A stretch of 64,000 nucleotides of DNA from Echinococcus granulosus (lineage: Eukaryota > Platyhelminthes > Cestoda > Cyclophyllidea > Taeniidae): NCBI RefSeq assembly GCF_000524195.1, contig NW_020170402.1, positions 626,583-690,582 of the forward strand. The letters are read 5' to 3'. The notes under the pieces were generated by a model that saw only the letters and a program-made list of their open reading frames with translations, did no database searches and had not been told where the DNA came from. This document shows positions 23,934-35,900 of this stretch, one piece after another (within the stretch, counting starts at the first letter, position 1; every line of letters begins with the position of its first letter). The translations under genes were made by a program, and so were the position numbers.

Positions 23934-24972
23934 TACCCTGCCTCGGCTTTATTGGTGCGAACTCTTACTACTTTAAACGTGTGGGGAAAAGAGGTGCCCC
24001 CCCACTTTCGATAGGAATGAAAGTTCGACGCTATTTTATGGATTAACAGCATAACAACAGGGATTATTATCCATGTTAGTGGCTGAAACAGCAAATTGGG
24101 AACCTCCTGACTGAGCGGTCAGAGGAGCAGTTTGAGGCATCCGAAACGGGATATTAGAGTAAGTAATGCTTAAAATGATAACCTCAAAAAGTTTGCAGTG
24201 TATCGAAAGAATACAAACCACAATAAATAATGTGGTTGAAGCTTTCCTACCTGTACGCAATAACAGTTAGAATGTTCTAACAACTATAAACTAGATATAC
24301 TTTACTGCAACGAAATAAAAATTAAAACAAGTGGCCCATAGTTGTATAAAACATACAGGCGTACTCCACAAAGGACATGAATATAGTGGGTTTGTGGGGA
24401 CCTCGCTCTCTACAGTGGGGGGTTTCCGTCCCCGAGCCAAACTATGGCAGTAGGCACTAAGCCTTTTGTACATTATAAAGATATGCTCTTTGTCGTAATT
24501 GATTAGCTTACTACGACTCCAAAAATGTTCGACGTGCTACACAAGGCTAAGTAAATCCAATCGCTTAGTAGCCAAAAGGTTTTCAGGAATTTATTCCTAC
24601 ACAGTTGTATTTTCATGCTACATTTAGTACTTTTTCGTCAAAACATATTATTCAATTTACTTCAGGCAATACTCAGGCGTCAGAGAATCATTTAACTGAG
24701 TGGAAAGTAAAAATATAGTCTTCGTTTATAATGGCCAACCTCCATCGTAAGGCATTAGCTCGCCTTTCGAAGCGGGCATATCATCGTTATACTTGTCTAG
24801 CTGTGACGTTTGTCAAATAATGTGAGTTCTGGATCATCACCCCGCTTTTTTGATCAAGTATATAATAATACCTTACTGCTATGTATGATTCGTTTCGTTA
24901 TTTCCCCAAACATGTTTGTAAATTTGTGGTTTGCAAGCTTGTTTACAAATTTATTCTTTCATGTCACCACAG
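23934..24972. other. Intergenic between CPED1-like gene and synaptobrevin
   Basis: AT-rich, no gene. The first coding exon of synaptobrevin should lie here or just upstream (its phase must be 2), but I could not identify it. An ATG at 24731 opens a 29-codon frame, but its only good donor leaves the wrong phase. Confidence 0.4.
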
Positions 24973-25823
24973 GGATCCTTATTCGGAACAGGCTCAACCA
25001 ACTGAACCATCTCGACCTCCTCCAACAAATAAAAGGTTTCAGCAGACGCAGGCGCAGGTTAATGAAGTCGTTGACATTATGAGAGTTAACATGGAAAAGG
25101 TGCTTGAACGAGATGCCAAGCTGGCCCAGCTTGATGATCGTGCAGGTATACAACCTTGTATTGCCACTGCTTTAATCATCCAAAACGGAATATTTTTTGG
25201 TTACGTCTTGCTAGGCAAGTATGTTTATATCATTCCAGTCTATATGATTCTAATGTAATGTATTTATTTAAATGTCCATCAGGCCGGAATAAAAGGATTT
25301 TAATCAGGCTTAATTTCTTTAGATTTGCCCAGTTTTATAGCACATCTTTCTGTGCTCTTAGATGCTCTTCAAGCTGGTGCTTCTCAATTTGAAGCCAGTG
25401 CTGGAAAATTGAAGAACAAATACTGGTGGAAAAATATGAAGGTATAACTATCATTTACATGTTACTTTCACCGCTTTAAATGCTTTAATATTTAATACGT
25501 CTAATGATTAATTTGTACGATCCTTCCTTAGATACCTCTTTCGGGATACATATCTCCTCACCGTAATTTTTGTTTACCGCTAAATCTGAAGAACTTTTTC
25601 GCATTTGTTTATTTATTTATTAATCAAATAAATGGGTCCTCCTATTTGCACACTGGTGTCACCTTTGTGGAAGATGCTTTAATATAATTTTGTGCTATCT
25701 TTTTAGATGACACTCGCTTTGGGGGTGGTTGGACTTATCTTACTGATTGCCCTGGGCTGTAGGTTTGCTCTCAGAATTATTTGTTTGTCCTGCAGTACTA
25801 CTGGAGTTTACTTTTATAAATGA
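24973..25823 (+). CDS. VAMP2: Synaptobrevin / VAMP (R-SNARE), 5' end not found
   Basis: R-SNARE of secretory vesicles that zips with syntaxin and SNAP-25 to drive membrane fusion. Exons: 24973-25145, 25362-25441, 25707-25823, phases consistent. The first has a short Pro-rich lead, then [20 protein letters not shown] and the zero-layer Arg in [15 protein letters not shown]. The second completes the SNARE helix ([12 protein letters not shown]) and the juxtamembrane KYWWKNMK. The third gives the membrane anchor ([18 protein letters not shown]). After the anchor about 20 further residues follow, with several Cys and aromatics, before a TGA. A possible donor (TGTAG, gtttgc at 25763) inside this exon could instead lead to another last exon. 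The exon with the start codon is missing from the model. Confidence 0.9.
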
Positions 25824-28596
25824 CACGTTAGTAGCGTAGCATTTCCATGTATAAAGTTCTATATTTGATTTGTAGTTGCATAAAGACAGCCATTTTAAAA
25901 TTGCTGCACTTTTAAATGCTGGCGTTGTCCGAGAAAGAGCAAATATTGATCGTATGGTATCCCAAACCAGCAATTTTTTAAACGTTCAAGGGAGGTCACA
26001 TCTCTCACCAACCCACAGATGTGATACTTTTACATTTGCAACGAATCAGGTCGTGAGAAAGCTCGGAGAATCGGTGAAAACCTAGTCCAGACGAAATGCT
26101 TACCATGGGTTATTTGTCTTTTTATTTAAAATGGTTTATATGAACGACCAACTCATGGTGTCTACGTAGTAGTAATCCTGTTTTGCTTTAATTTCATCTT
26201 AAAAAGATTAAATTGAGATTCACTGCGTGACTTTAATTCCAACTCGTCGGTTTTTTGTGTGAAACACTCACGAACGCAGGTTGAAATTCCCTACAAGAGG
26301 AATTTTGAGGCTTGTGCTTGCATGCATAACTGATAGCAGAACTACATCGTCTCACATTTGAATAACTTTCATCCGTTAATGGAGGGAATCAGGAGGAAGG
26401 GTGGCAATAAGTGTGTGCATCCGTCAACGGTTTTTTGGAGGATTTCAAGATTCAAAACTTAATCTAGCTTCCAGTATTGTATCCCCGGTCCCCAGCATCC
26501 TTAGTCACCCTTGTGTTCACTCTGTTTCTTTCGTTTTACTTTCTATAGTTTGTCTTGTACTTGTTGCCGGAAGCCACTTCGTGGGTTTTCCAGAAAGGCC
26601 GTGTTGTCCAAAATTGTGACTTGAACTCTGAGTTTTCCCTAATTCCCCGAAAGCAGTAAGCATATTGAGATAGGATGGGGTTATGATGTCATCAATTGAC
26701 AGGCAGTCATGATCACAAGTGAAAATGGACAAGTGAACACATAATGAATCAGTCTACTGTCGGGCTACTCATTGATATGGAGATGTGAAGAGCTAGTCTT
26801 TCAGGGTTTCATCAACGAGGTAGCTTTATCCAGGATAGAGGGGAACGCACTTTCTTTTGGCTACCGTCTTATACCAGTAGCCTTCAAAGTATCCTCCTAT
26901 AGATGTCTAAAACTGTTTTAAAGGCGGTGTCCACCAGGTCATTAAGATCTCTGGGTAGTGTTGACATTCTAGATCACCGGAGGAAGAGGCGCCTAATTGA
27001 TGAACACATTGCACATTGGCCAATGGCTTGAGACGCTCCACTGTAGAGGTCTCAATCTTGAAATTCCACAAACTATTTGCGAACCCGGAGCTAAGGTCAG
27101 GGCTGACTGGAAGTTGGACACATCCGTCTCAAACCGCTACATTGAGTTTATGGGATAATTTTAAAGCACTAGCCACTTGCGAAAGTTAATGAAGCTATGT
27201 GGATTAAGAAGTGCACGATGCAAAACAGTGGAAGGGAAAGTACCCCTTTCAGATTCAGCCTTCCTTAATTTTCTCCATGACAGCCGAGCATGCTGACGCA
27301 ACGGGTCGTTGCAAAGTTCGGGGCTTTCAAGAATGTCAACATTCACAGAAAAGAGCTTCGGATGTTTTAAAACTCCTTGTTTAAACGCTAAACTAATCGC
27401 AAACCCAAGTCGGTAGTCTCGCAGAAAACCTCATAGGTATTGTGGGCGAATAGTCGATACTCTAGTCATTCTACTGCCCTTCAGCTAGTCTTAACTATCT
27501 GCAACAAAGTCCTACGTGCAAATAAAGCTTGCTATGCCAAAACAGTCTCCTCTGTCAGAACTAACCGAATGTTTCTCATTTTTCCCAATCTCAGGGTACA
27601 TTTTCGGTGGAAAGTAAGTTCCCCAATGTTGTCGTCGCGCCCACTGTGTTGTAGTAACATCGACCGACTGATTCAACGCCTTTTTAACTGTCGTTTTCGT
27701 ATCCCCTCCCTCTTCGAGTTTTTTCGTCCCTCCCTCCTCTCGCCCTCTTTCCATTGGCTGGCTCATGTGAGCATCACGCCTGTCCTCCCTTCACTGAGCG
27801 ATGAGTGGACAGACGCCGACGTAAACCTATCCCGCCCAATGCAATGGTGGAAACAGTTCGCGAATTCAAATACACTACATAGCGTAGTCGTTTCTTGCAT
27901 GGAGGGAGATTAATTTTTAGCCCTCTCTACTTTTAGTGGTTCATTCGCCCCCACCGCCCCCGCATATTATTGCCTCTATTGGTAAGGGAAAAGCTCATGC
28001 TTAAGCAACTGAACGGGGCTGAATCTCCTATCATTTTAGTTGGCTTGATTGAGCATACTCCCAAAAATCGGAGTCCATTTGACTTCTGTCAATTGTGGGA
28101 TTAGATTCTGCGTCTTTGGCTCCATTCACTGGTCATTGTCTCAATGTTCTCTAAGCCTTAATTTGATTGGTTGTCATCTTTGCGTAACTGAGCTGTGGAT
28201 TGGTCCGTGGAGGGTCACCACTTCCTCCCTTTGTGTATTGTGTCACGCTCAACTGCATTTGTTTACAAAACTAAATGCCGATTAATCTCGTCTTGATTTT
28301 CTTCTCTTACTATGAAAATTCCGTTGGCAAAGTTAATGACGTTCTATTTTTGAGGCTTAGTGCTTCCCAGTGTTACAAAAGTTTTGACTCTCGAGGATTT
28401 ATTTCATTTTGACGATAATTAAAGCCCCTACGCCTCGATTTTGGACAACACCTACTAGCTTGATATTGGAAACTCGATATGGGATGTTGAATCGCAGATT
28501 GTGTTCCACTAGTGGAGTACTCCCCGGTTGTGTTTCGGCTTGACTTGGACGCACTTCGTACCACTAACTAAAGCAAATACGACTTGTCTCCCACAG
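25824..28596. other. Intergenic, no gene recognised
   Basis: Includes the 3' flank of synaptobrevin. Open frames at 25876-26085, 26401-26619 and 27440-27913 show no domains. A pyrimidine-rich block with an inverted CCAAT sequence (27690-27780, 'attggctgg' near 27755) could belong to a promoter of the exon at 28.6 kb, but this is weak. Confidence 0.3.
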
Positions 28597-28784
28597 AAGC
28601 GAACCAGCAGCAGCACCCACCACTCCTGCGACAGCAGCAATACCACCGGGAGGAGAAAAGTCGGCGTCTTCTGCGGTACCTGCAGAGCACCCTCCAACCA
28701 TACCGGCAGGAGATACAAGCGAGTCGGTGGCAGCGCGGCGTCGCAGATTCTTGAAACTACCTTTACCAACAGCTGCTTAGACGC
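28597..28784 (+). CDS. Unassigned probable terminal exon, Gln- or Ala/Pro-rich depending on frame
   Basis: A pyrimidine-rich acceptor (gtctcccacag) precedes a GC-rich block unlike its AT-rich surroundings. Two overlapping frames are open. One gives a Gln/Arg-rich helix-forming peptide with LLRYLQSTLQPYRQE ending at TGA 28752-28754. The other gives an Ala/Pro-rich tail ending RRRRFLKLPLPTAA with TAG near 28780. I cannot decide between them and know no family for either. Upstream exons were not found. Confidence 0.35.
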
Positions 28785-31264
28785 TCTCCTTCCATCCTCT
28801 CGCCGTACGCGGCCACACGTGAATATTTATCGCATTCCTTACCTCAATCACTCGCAAGAATACAAAGACGACAACCATCTACTTCTTTGTTTTCTTTAGC
28901 ATACATTCAGGCACCGTTGCTGTTATTTCTGCTTCTTTCGGCTTCGTCAGGGGAGCCATTCTGTTGTCTCTCCCATTTTAATTGTGTATTTTCATTATCA
29001 TGCTTCACGTAACAAAAGAAAAGAAAGGAATGGGTGCTCACTCACTTTTGCATGTCTAGATGCTTCATTAGCGAGGAAAAACTGAAATATAACATTTCAC
29101 TGTGAATGCTTTTAATCCACTTTAGACGTCAGCTCTATGGGGTCTCTTCTGAAGGACGCGGGGGTGCAAATTGCAGGATGAGAGTGAACTCCTCTTAGCG
29201 AGAAAGAGGAAGCTGAGAAGTTCAAGGTGGGGCAAAGCCTGCGAACTATGGGACCAACTAAGATTACGGACTGGAGGGATGCAATCTTCTAGGTAGTGAG
29301 CTCATCGCTGTCGTTGATCTTCTCAGGTCACTCACTAAGGCCTAGGTATACAAGAATTAGAGCTCCCAGCCAGTGAGAAGTACATCTTCTGAATGCAAAA
29401 TGTGCGACCAAATGGTTTGCACTTACCAGTTGATTAAGGTGATAAAACGAATCCTCTAAGCTAATTGTTATATCACCAGTAGGATAGTCTTTATCGTGCC
29501 CTCTACCACTGTCTCCTTTCTTTCAACTCTCATATCATGGTGACCATTGAGCCCGGTGGCTGCATTTCCAGTCTGTCTGTCTATCTACCTACTCTTCTAT
29601 CTCTCCATCCACCTGCGCTTCAATCCATCCATCCCGTGTCCATCCACTCATCCATCCACCTATTCACCGATCAATCTGTCTGCCTTACGGGCAGAGGCCA
29701 ACTTGGTCGTAAAGCAGCAAAAGTAAAACTTTCCTAAAATTTATTGAAATCGAGGATGTGAAGAGGGTTCCGTATGTGGTAGCGGAGGAAGGTACCGCGG
29801 AGAAGAAAATTACACCATAAGTGTAGTTGTAGCGATAATTCACTTGTGGAAGCTGAATAAAGTTGGTTGAGACTATCTGTTATTGACAACGATGATTTTG
29901 GTGTCCCGATTGCTTAAAGTAATTAACGATTACAGTAGTAGTAACAGTTCTTCCGTGGTGCTTAACGAGAGTGATGATACAAGCCCTTGACTTCCCTATC
30001 AAGAGAGGAGGAGTCGTAGTGGTAGCTGAGGTGTTAAGTGGATTCCACTCACATATATTCATATTAGGTGATATTAATATTAAAAGACCGGGAATATGTA
30101 TGTTTTACTTCCCACCACTGTGTCCCATCTATTCAACGCTGCCCAAAGGTATAAAGGAAGGGCAACGTTGAAAACAGTCATAATTTTTCAATCAGCCAAT
30201 GAAGTGGAAGTTCTACTCTCACAAGGCAGAACAACTCTCGACCTCATGTCATACCCCATACTCGTCAAAGGACCCAATGAATCACTTTAGAATTGGAGAG
30301 AGAGCCTGCCTTGTTCTTATCCTCACCGCCATCATCATTGTACTGCCCTGATGATCGTTATCCAATCTCCAAGTCATGACCGTCACCTTACCCTGGAAAT
30401 AGGAGTGGTCACATGGGTAATAGGCCTGACAGTTAAGAAATCAAAGTGAGATGAGAGCATCGGCGGTTTGAAGCAAGCTGCTTGCTTCCAGAGCCCAAAT
30501 GTGTTTAACAGAGGTGGAATGTGATACTAGCTTGTGTCTTGTAGGTGGATGGTCGCATACATACCGGAGCTTGCGCACCTTCACCGTTACCCAATATTTT
30601 TAAAAGGCCATTTAACTTTATTAAGTCATCAGATGTATTTATGCATACACAAACATATTGCTTTCATAATATGGCAAATTTATAACTGAAAATTTCACCA
30701 ATAACTTGCATTGCCCAGGCATCCACATCTACTTACTTCCATCAGTAGCACAGCAATGCGCGCGTTTCAACTTAAGGAAGCCAGTTTATAAAATCTACTC
30801 TCTTAGACTGTTCCAATAATTGTAGCGAAAAAGAAATACGTTTTGGAGTACTTCATTAATTCCTTGTAATGTGAACGACCACCTGCTCACCAATTACTGC
30901 TAAGGATCATCCAAAGTTTTGAGAAATTCTTACTCATACTTTGAAAAACACTCCGACTTCCAGTAGGGCACACGAAATTTCGTTATAATCTTATAAACAA
31001 AGAAATAAACAGCTCTCAAACACAACTTTTTCATCAGACATGAAATTTCCGTTCCATTGTAAAGAACCATTCCACAGCATTTGCTTCCGATCGAAAACAA
31101 AGCCGGAGAATTTCTAAGAATAAGTCATTGAATTGAAATGACAGATGTTATGTACGACTAAAGATATCTAGGTGACATGTTGGACCAAAAAGGCAAGAAA
31201 GTACAGCCTCCATCCATTCAAGTCAATGGATTACTGGCATTTATAAAGCCGGGTGAATTGTGGA
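28785..31264. other. Intergenic, includes a simple-repeat tract
   Basis: No gene is supported. At 29574-29672 there is a degenerate 'tctg/tcta/atcc' tetranucleotide tract. The open frames crossing it (29537-29737) are repeat translations. The remainder to 31.26 kb is AT-rich with only short frames. Confidence 0.4.
29574..29672 (+). repeat. Degenerate tetranucleotide microsatellite
   Basis: Runs of tctg, tcta/ctac and ccat units, most regular at 'caatccatccatcc' and 'catccactcatccatccacc'. Confidence 0.7.
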
Positions 31265-31455
31265 ATTCTCTTTGTAAAGCGAAGGTTGTTTATCTCTCGG
31301 TATTGGCGAGGAGCCACTTTTGACTTGGCCTTGGTACCACGCCGAGTGGCCTGGCCTTCGGGCCATGCCAGTAGCCCAAAAACCTTCCCCGTGCCGAATA
31401 TGTAGATTCTGCCCAAGTGTTATGTCTTCTTTCGTCTTCAGGGAAGTCACCAACA
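31265..31455 (+). mobile_element. Solo LTR-like copy, subfamily B
   Basis: Shows the second flavour of the terminal repeat: 'gtttatctctcggtattgg', 'gaggagccacttttg', 'tggcctggccttcgggccat', then 'gtagattctgcccaagtg' and 'cttctttcgtcttcaggga'. It is closest to the copy at 60460. It lies about 440 bp left of the assembly gap. Confidence 0.7.
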
Positions 31456-31889
31456 GGCGGACATGCGACATTTGCATCACTGAAATGCCTCACTGCTGAA
31501 CCGATTGCAGGCGAATAGCGCGGACTCTCTTCATTCCAGTCTAAGAGATAGTCTTCGCTTTTTCCAGCTTTCCCTAGCAAACAGCTGTCCAAACTCTCTT
31601 CGAGTCGGCAATTAAGAGCTGACAGAGTCAAGCTGATGACCTGACAGAAGTACCGATGTCAGAGATGTTTCACAGGCTACAGTTTAGGCCAATTTGAGGA
31701 ATGCATGTAGACTTTCTAACTGGACAGACTGTCAGTATTTAATTTTCTAGCGTGCGGCGTGGGTTGGGGTGGGAGTGGAGGTGGGACAGGGAGGTTACAA
31801 TCGCCAGGCTTATCACCGAAATGTGCATGAGATGACGAGGGAGAGGGGGAGAGTGGCCTCCTTCAAAGGGTGGACACAGCGCCTTTCGT

Positions 31890-31989
31890 NNNNNNNNNNN
31901 NNNNNNNNNNNNNNNNNNNNNNNNNNNNNNNNNNNNNNNNNNNNNNNNNNNNNNNNNNNNNNNNNNNNNNNNNNNNNNNNNNNNNNNNN
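31890..31989. other. Assembly gap (100 N)
   Basis: A run of exactly 100 N, the usual placeholder for a gap of unknown size. It is flanked by repeat copies in opposite orientation at 31265-31455 and 32355-32550, and no gene is interrupted as far as can be seen. Confidence 0.98.
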
Positions 31990-32354
31990 CTGGCGAGGGT
32001 ATGATACTGCAGTATTGGGCAAAGGACTACTACAACAACTACCATCTGGTGTTGAGCTTAATGACCGGAAACTGTCCCACCTACCGAGGAACGTGAGATA
32101 CTCGAGTGGATTCATAAAGAATGGTAACTACTATACGTAGTTTTAGACTCCGCAACAGCAAACCCTACACGCTAGGCACCCTTAACAGTAAAGGCAGCAG
32201 ACACGCACGAACCCGTACCAAACAGCTTAAAAGCCTAAATTGTCAGCAGTTCTTAACTTGCTGACAAGCGAGAAGCAGTCAACAACGGCAAAATTCTGAA
32301 AAAAACTGGTACAATGTATTGAATAAATAAGTACTCAATTTTCGATCTCCATCC

Positions 32355-32550
32355 AATTCCCATGTAGCGTACGGAGACTCCATAAAGATGAAAGAAAACA
32401 CAATACTCGGGCAGAATGTACATTCAGCACAGAGAAGGCGTCTGGGCTATCGAAACAGCCCAAGGGCCAGCCCACCCAGCGAGGTAGAGGAGGGCTAATT
32501 CGAGGTACAAAAGTGGCGCCTCACCAATACCGAGGAATAGACCGCTATCA
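32355..32550 (-). mobile_element. Solo LTR-like copy, subfamily B, reverse orientation
   Basis: The reverse complement carries 'cctcggtattggtgaggc', 'gccacttttgtacctcg', 'cgctgggtgggctggccctt', 'gtacattctgcccgagtatt' and 'gtgttttctttcatcttta'. It closely matches 60460-60640. Its orientation is opposite to the copy on the other side of the gap. Confidence 0.7.
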
Positions 32551-32954
32551 AGTAAGTTATTGCAGCAATAAAGAAGCAAAAAGCAATTATAAAACCTAGT
32601 GTACGTACTGCGCCACGTCAATACATTATTGTGCCAGTTTATCCAAAATGAGTGAGAGAATAGTGTCATTTACGAGGTATGAAATTGCATCCTGATTGCT
32701 GCCCATTTTTCGCACTCTCTCACGCATATTGCTTCGTTATTAGTTGTGACTGCATACTTGTCTTTGTGAGAATAAGTAAATTTTTTCAGTTAATTTGCGG
32801 CTTATTTAACGTTTCAATATTTTGTTTAATAATAGGAGTGCGCCACCTTGATTAAGCTGATGTTTCCCATGCGACTAGCCCATCATATCAATACTGAAGT
32901 GGCTTCGTTTTACTGCCGGTGAATGGTAGCAAGTGGAGCTATTGTGTGTCAAAA

Positions 32955-35900
32955 ATGGACTGCTCCAGAAACTATATTTTTTTGAACTTAATTATAGCCT
33001 ACTTGTTGCATCCCACCATTGGAGCAACCCCATGTCAGTTGGCTAGAAATTGCCAGGAATGTATGGGCCGTGGTCCTACTTGTTCTTGGTGCTTTGATAG
33101 TGAATACGATGATACAGCTGAAGGTCCAGGTTATCGTTGTGATGAACGTAATATTCTGTTGGAAAGAAATTGTCCCGCTGGCAAGATTGAGAGTCAAAAC
33201 TCAACCATTGTTGATGGTACGTTCACTGATATACATTGCTCTAAAAACACCGCCCATTATCCCTCGCACTCGGCTGTTTTGTTGTAGCTGGTGTTCAAGG
33301 CGGTGACGCACAGTTGATGCCTCCGCGCCAAAAGGTGTCTGTTCGTCCCCATGATAGTTTTAAAATTGATTTCACCTTCCAATCGAAAACCGACTACCCT
33401 GTGGACATCTACTTTCTCGTCGACCAAAGCTATACTATGCGTGACGACTTGGAAACGGTCTCTCGACTCACTAAAGACATTGCCAACTCATTCACAGTCG
33501 TTACCAAGGATCTTCGAATGGGTTTCGGGGCATTTGTTGATAAACCGGTTTTTCCCTTCATCGTGCCCACTCCTGAGGCACAAGTTAATCCTTGTCTCTA
33601 TGGTGTCGGTAATCAAGATCTTCAGTGTGACCCACCTTTCCTCTACAAACACATTCTCTCTCTGACTAGCGATTTTGCCGAGTTTGAACAAAAGACTATT
33701 CTCTCGCGTGTAAGATTACAAAGCTAGTTTTCTCACGAATTTCCGTAAAAAATTATTTTATTCTCCTGATGCCCGGTTTTCCTAGCCGTCAGGGAATTTG
33801 GATAGTCCAGAAGGTGGGCTGGATGCTCTCCTCCAGGTCGCTCGATGTCCTGAATACATTGGATGGCGTAAAAATGCGCGTAAAATCGTTCTCTTCGCAA
33901 CTGATGGAGGTTTTCATTTGGCTGGAGATGGTCGCCTCGCAGGACTGATTAAACCACCACCCAAGACGTGCCAGCTCACCTACGAACTGGATAGATTCAA
34001 TAAGTCGTTGGTGTACCTTGGATGGCACAATTCTGTGGAAACGGATTATCCCAGTGTTGGAGAGGTATTGCCTAGTCAGGAGGAGTTTTATTTCAATTTT
34101 CGATCCTGTTGGGCTCGCATGGCCGCTTCTGAAATTCATTGTTTGAGAAGATGTGTGTGGCATCACCTCTTTTCATGAGTTTATGTTCTGAATTCCCTTT
34201 TGTCTGAATTCGTCGACTTTGGGGATTTGTTTTTGTTCTAGCATTGTTGATCTGGTTTTGCTAAACCCATGCATTTGCTGCTAGAAGTTGTAGTTATTAG
34301 GTTGTCGTATCCATAGCCTTGGTTAAGGTTGCTTGATTGATTCCTTGTGACAATCGACCAACACATTTTTTACCCTGCTGAGTCATTGTTTATGCACGAA
34401 AGAATATTGTCATTCGTCTTGATTTTGCTGCTCGATCACAGGTTGTTTAGTTCTCTACTGCCTGGTCTTTGATCAATCATGCATTAGCTCAGTCTCACAT
34501 TAGCTGCCTTATGATTTCTCATAGGCAAAGGAAGGAGAGTTATTTATCTCAGCGTTAGCATTTTCTCGCTAGTCGGTACCAAAGTCTGAATGGGGGATTG
34601 ATGGCAATAGTATTTGCACGATTCCAGGAGGCGATTTAGCGTCTGAAACTCTCATCTTCAACCACTGTATGTGAGGAACTAATGAACACACTTCGGTGAT
34701 TATTTTCTTGAATTCATTCCCAATTCCTGACCAGATATTTGTGCAACACGACCAATTGAGTATGCATTATCCTTCCAGAGAATTGGTTGTTGTCAACTTT
34801 GCAAATGTTCATCTTCGTGATGAATCATCAACTTGGATGGCTTATTTGCATCCCAAACTGAAATCACCTGCTACGATTTCCTAAACTGTAGCCGTAACTC
34901 GTTTAGTTGTTTGCTCTGTCGTGGTTTTTCAGTCTGAAAGATAATCGCATCCAGTGATACTGATGCTTCACTATCACGAAAAGGCCAGTCAAATGAAGCG
35001 AAGGATGATAGCTAGGCTGGCACTCATTAACGCCTATAACTATGACATATTTAACATTCAATTGCCAACTCTTTTGTCCCTTCCCAGGTTGCGGAGGTGC
35101 TTACAGAGAGGGATATCAGTGTCATCTTCGCCATTGATGCAAAGGTATTCCCTCTCTACGAGAAGCTGGCCGCCTTCTTGCCTTCTGCGGCCGTGGGCAC
35201 TCTCACCGACAGCTCCACCAACATCGTTAACTTGCTGCGTGAGAATTATGACAAAATCGCCAACCGAGCCGAACTCATCCTCTCTTACGACACGGACTCT
35301 CTCGAGGTGGGTGCTCTTTGATTATATTCGGTCCTTCCTTTGTAAAGTGGGTGCATCATTTCTTTTTTTTGATTAGCATTTATGATTCGCTTGGGCTCTG
35401 GTGCCTTTTGGCTGTTCATTGACTTGACAAATTCATTCTTTCAAACCAGTTGAAGTTTGGCAACTTTTAGGGCTAGCAGTTACAGTGGATGTACTCTTGT
35501 CTATTCTCTCTGCGAATTCGTTTTATTATTAAATTGGCCAGCTGCAACCGGTATTTTGCCGCATTAATGCATCGTTTCCCACTTTTTAATCGCCAATATC
35601 AATCCTCTGCCTAACCTGTTATCACTAGCTGTCATAGGCTCACTTAGAGTCATTTGTGGTTTGCCTTCGAAGCGGATGCACCGTTTTTTTCCTTGTAATC
35701 ATCACCTCGTTCGGTGTTTTTTGAGTTGCTGGGCGGATTTGTTAATGAATTAATTTGTTTTGAGGCTTTACCAGGCTTTTCAGTGGTCTGCTGATATCAT
35801 TTTCTTCCATCACTCGTGGTCTACTGTCCGGTTTTTTGACGTTGCTAATTGCAGCCTCTATATTCTCTTCCCATTGTAATGTTTACGCCTGGGTGAGATT

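Noticed and set aside
29537..29737. Open frame over the tetranucleotide repeat
   Set aside because: The peptide is the translation of the simple repeat (HPS/IHP units).
32919..32954. Alternative upstream start of integrin beta
   Set aside because: That position is GTG, not ATG. The ATG at 32955 places a proper signal peptide.
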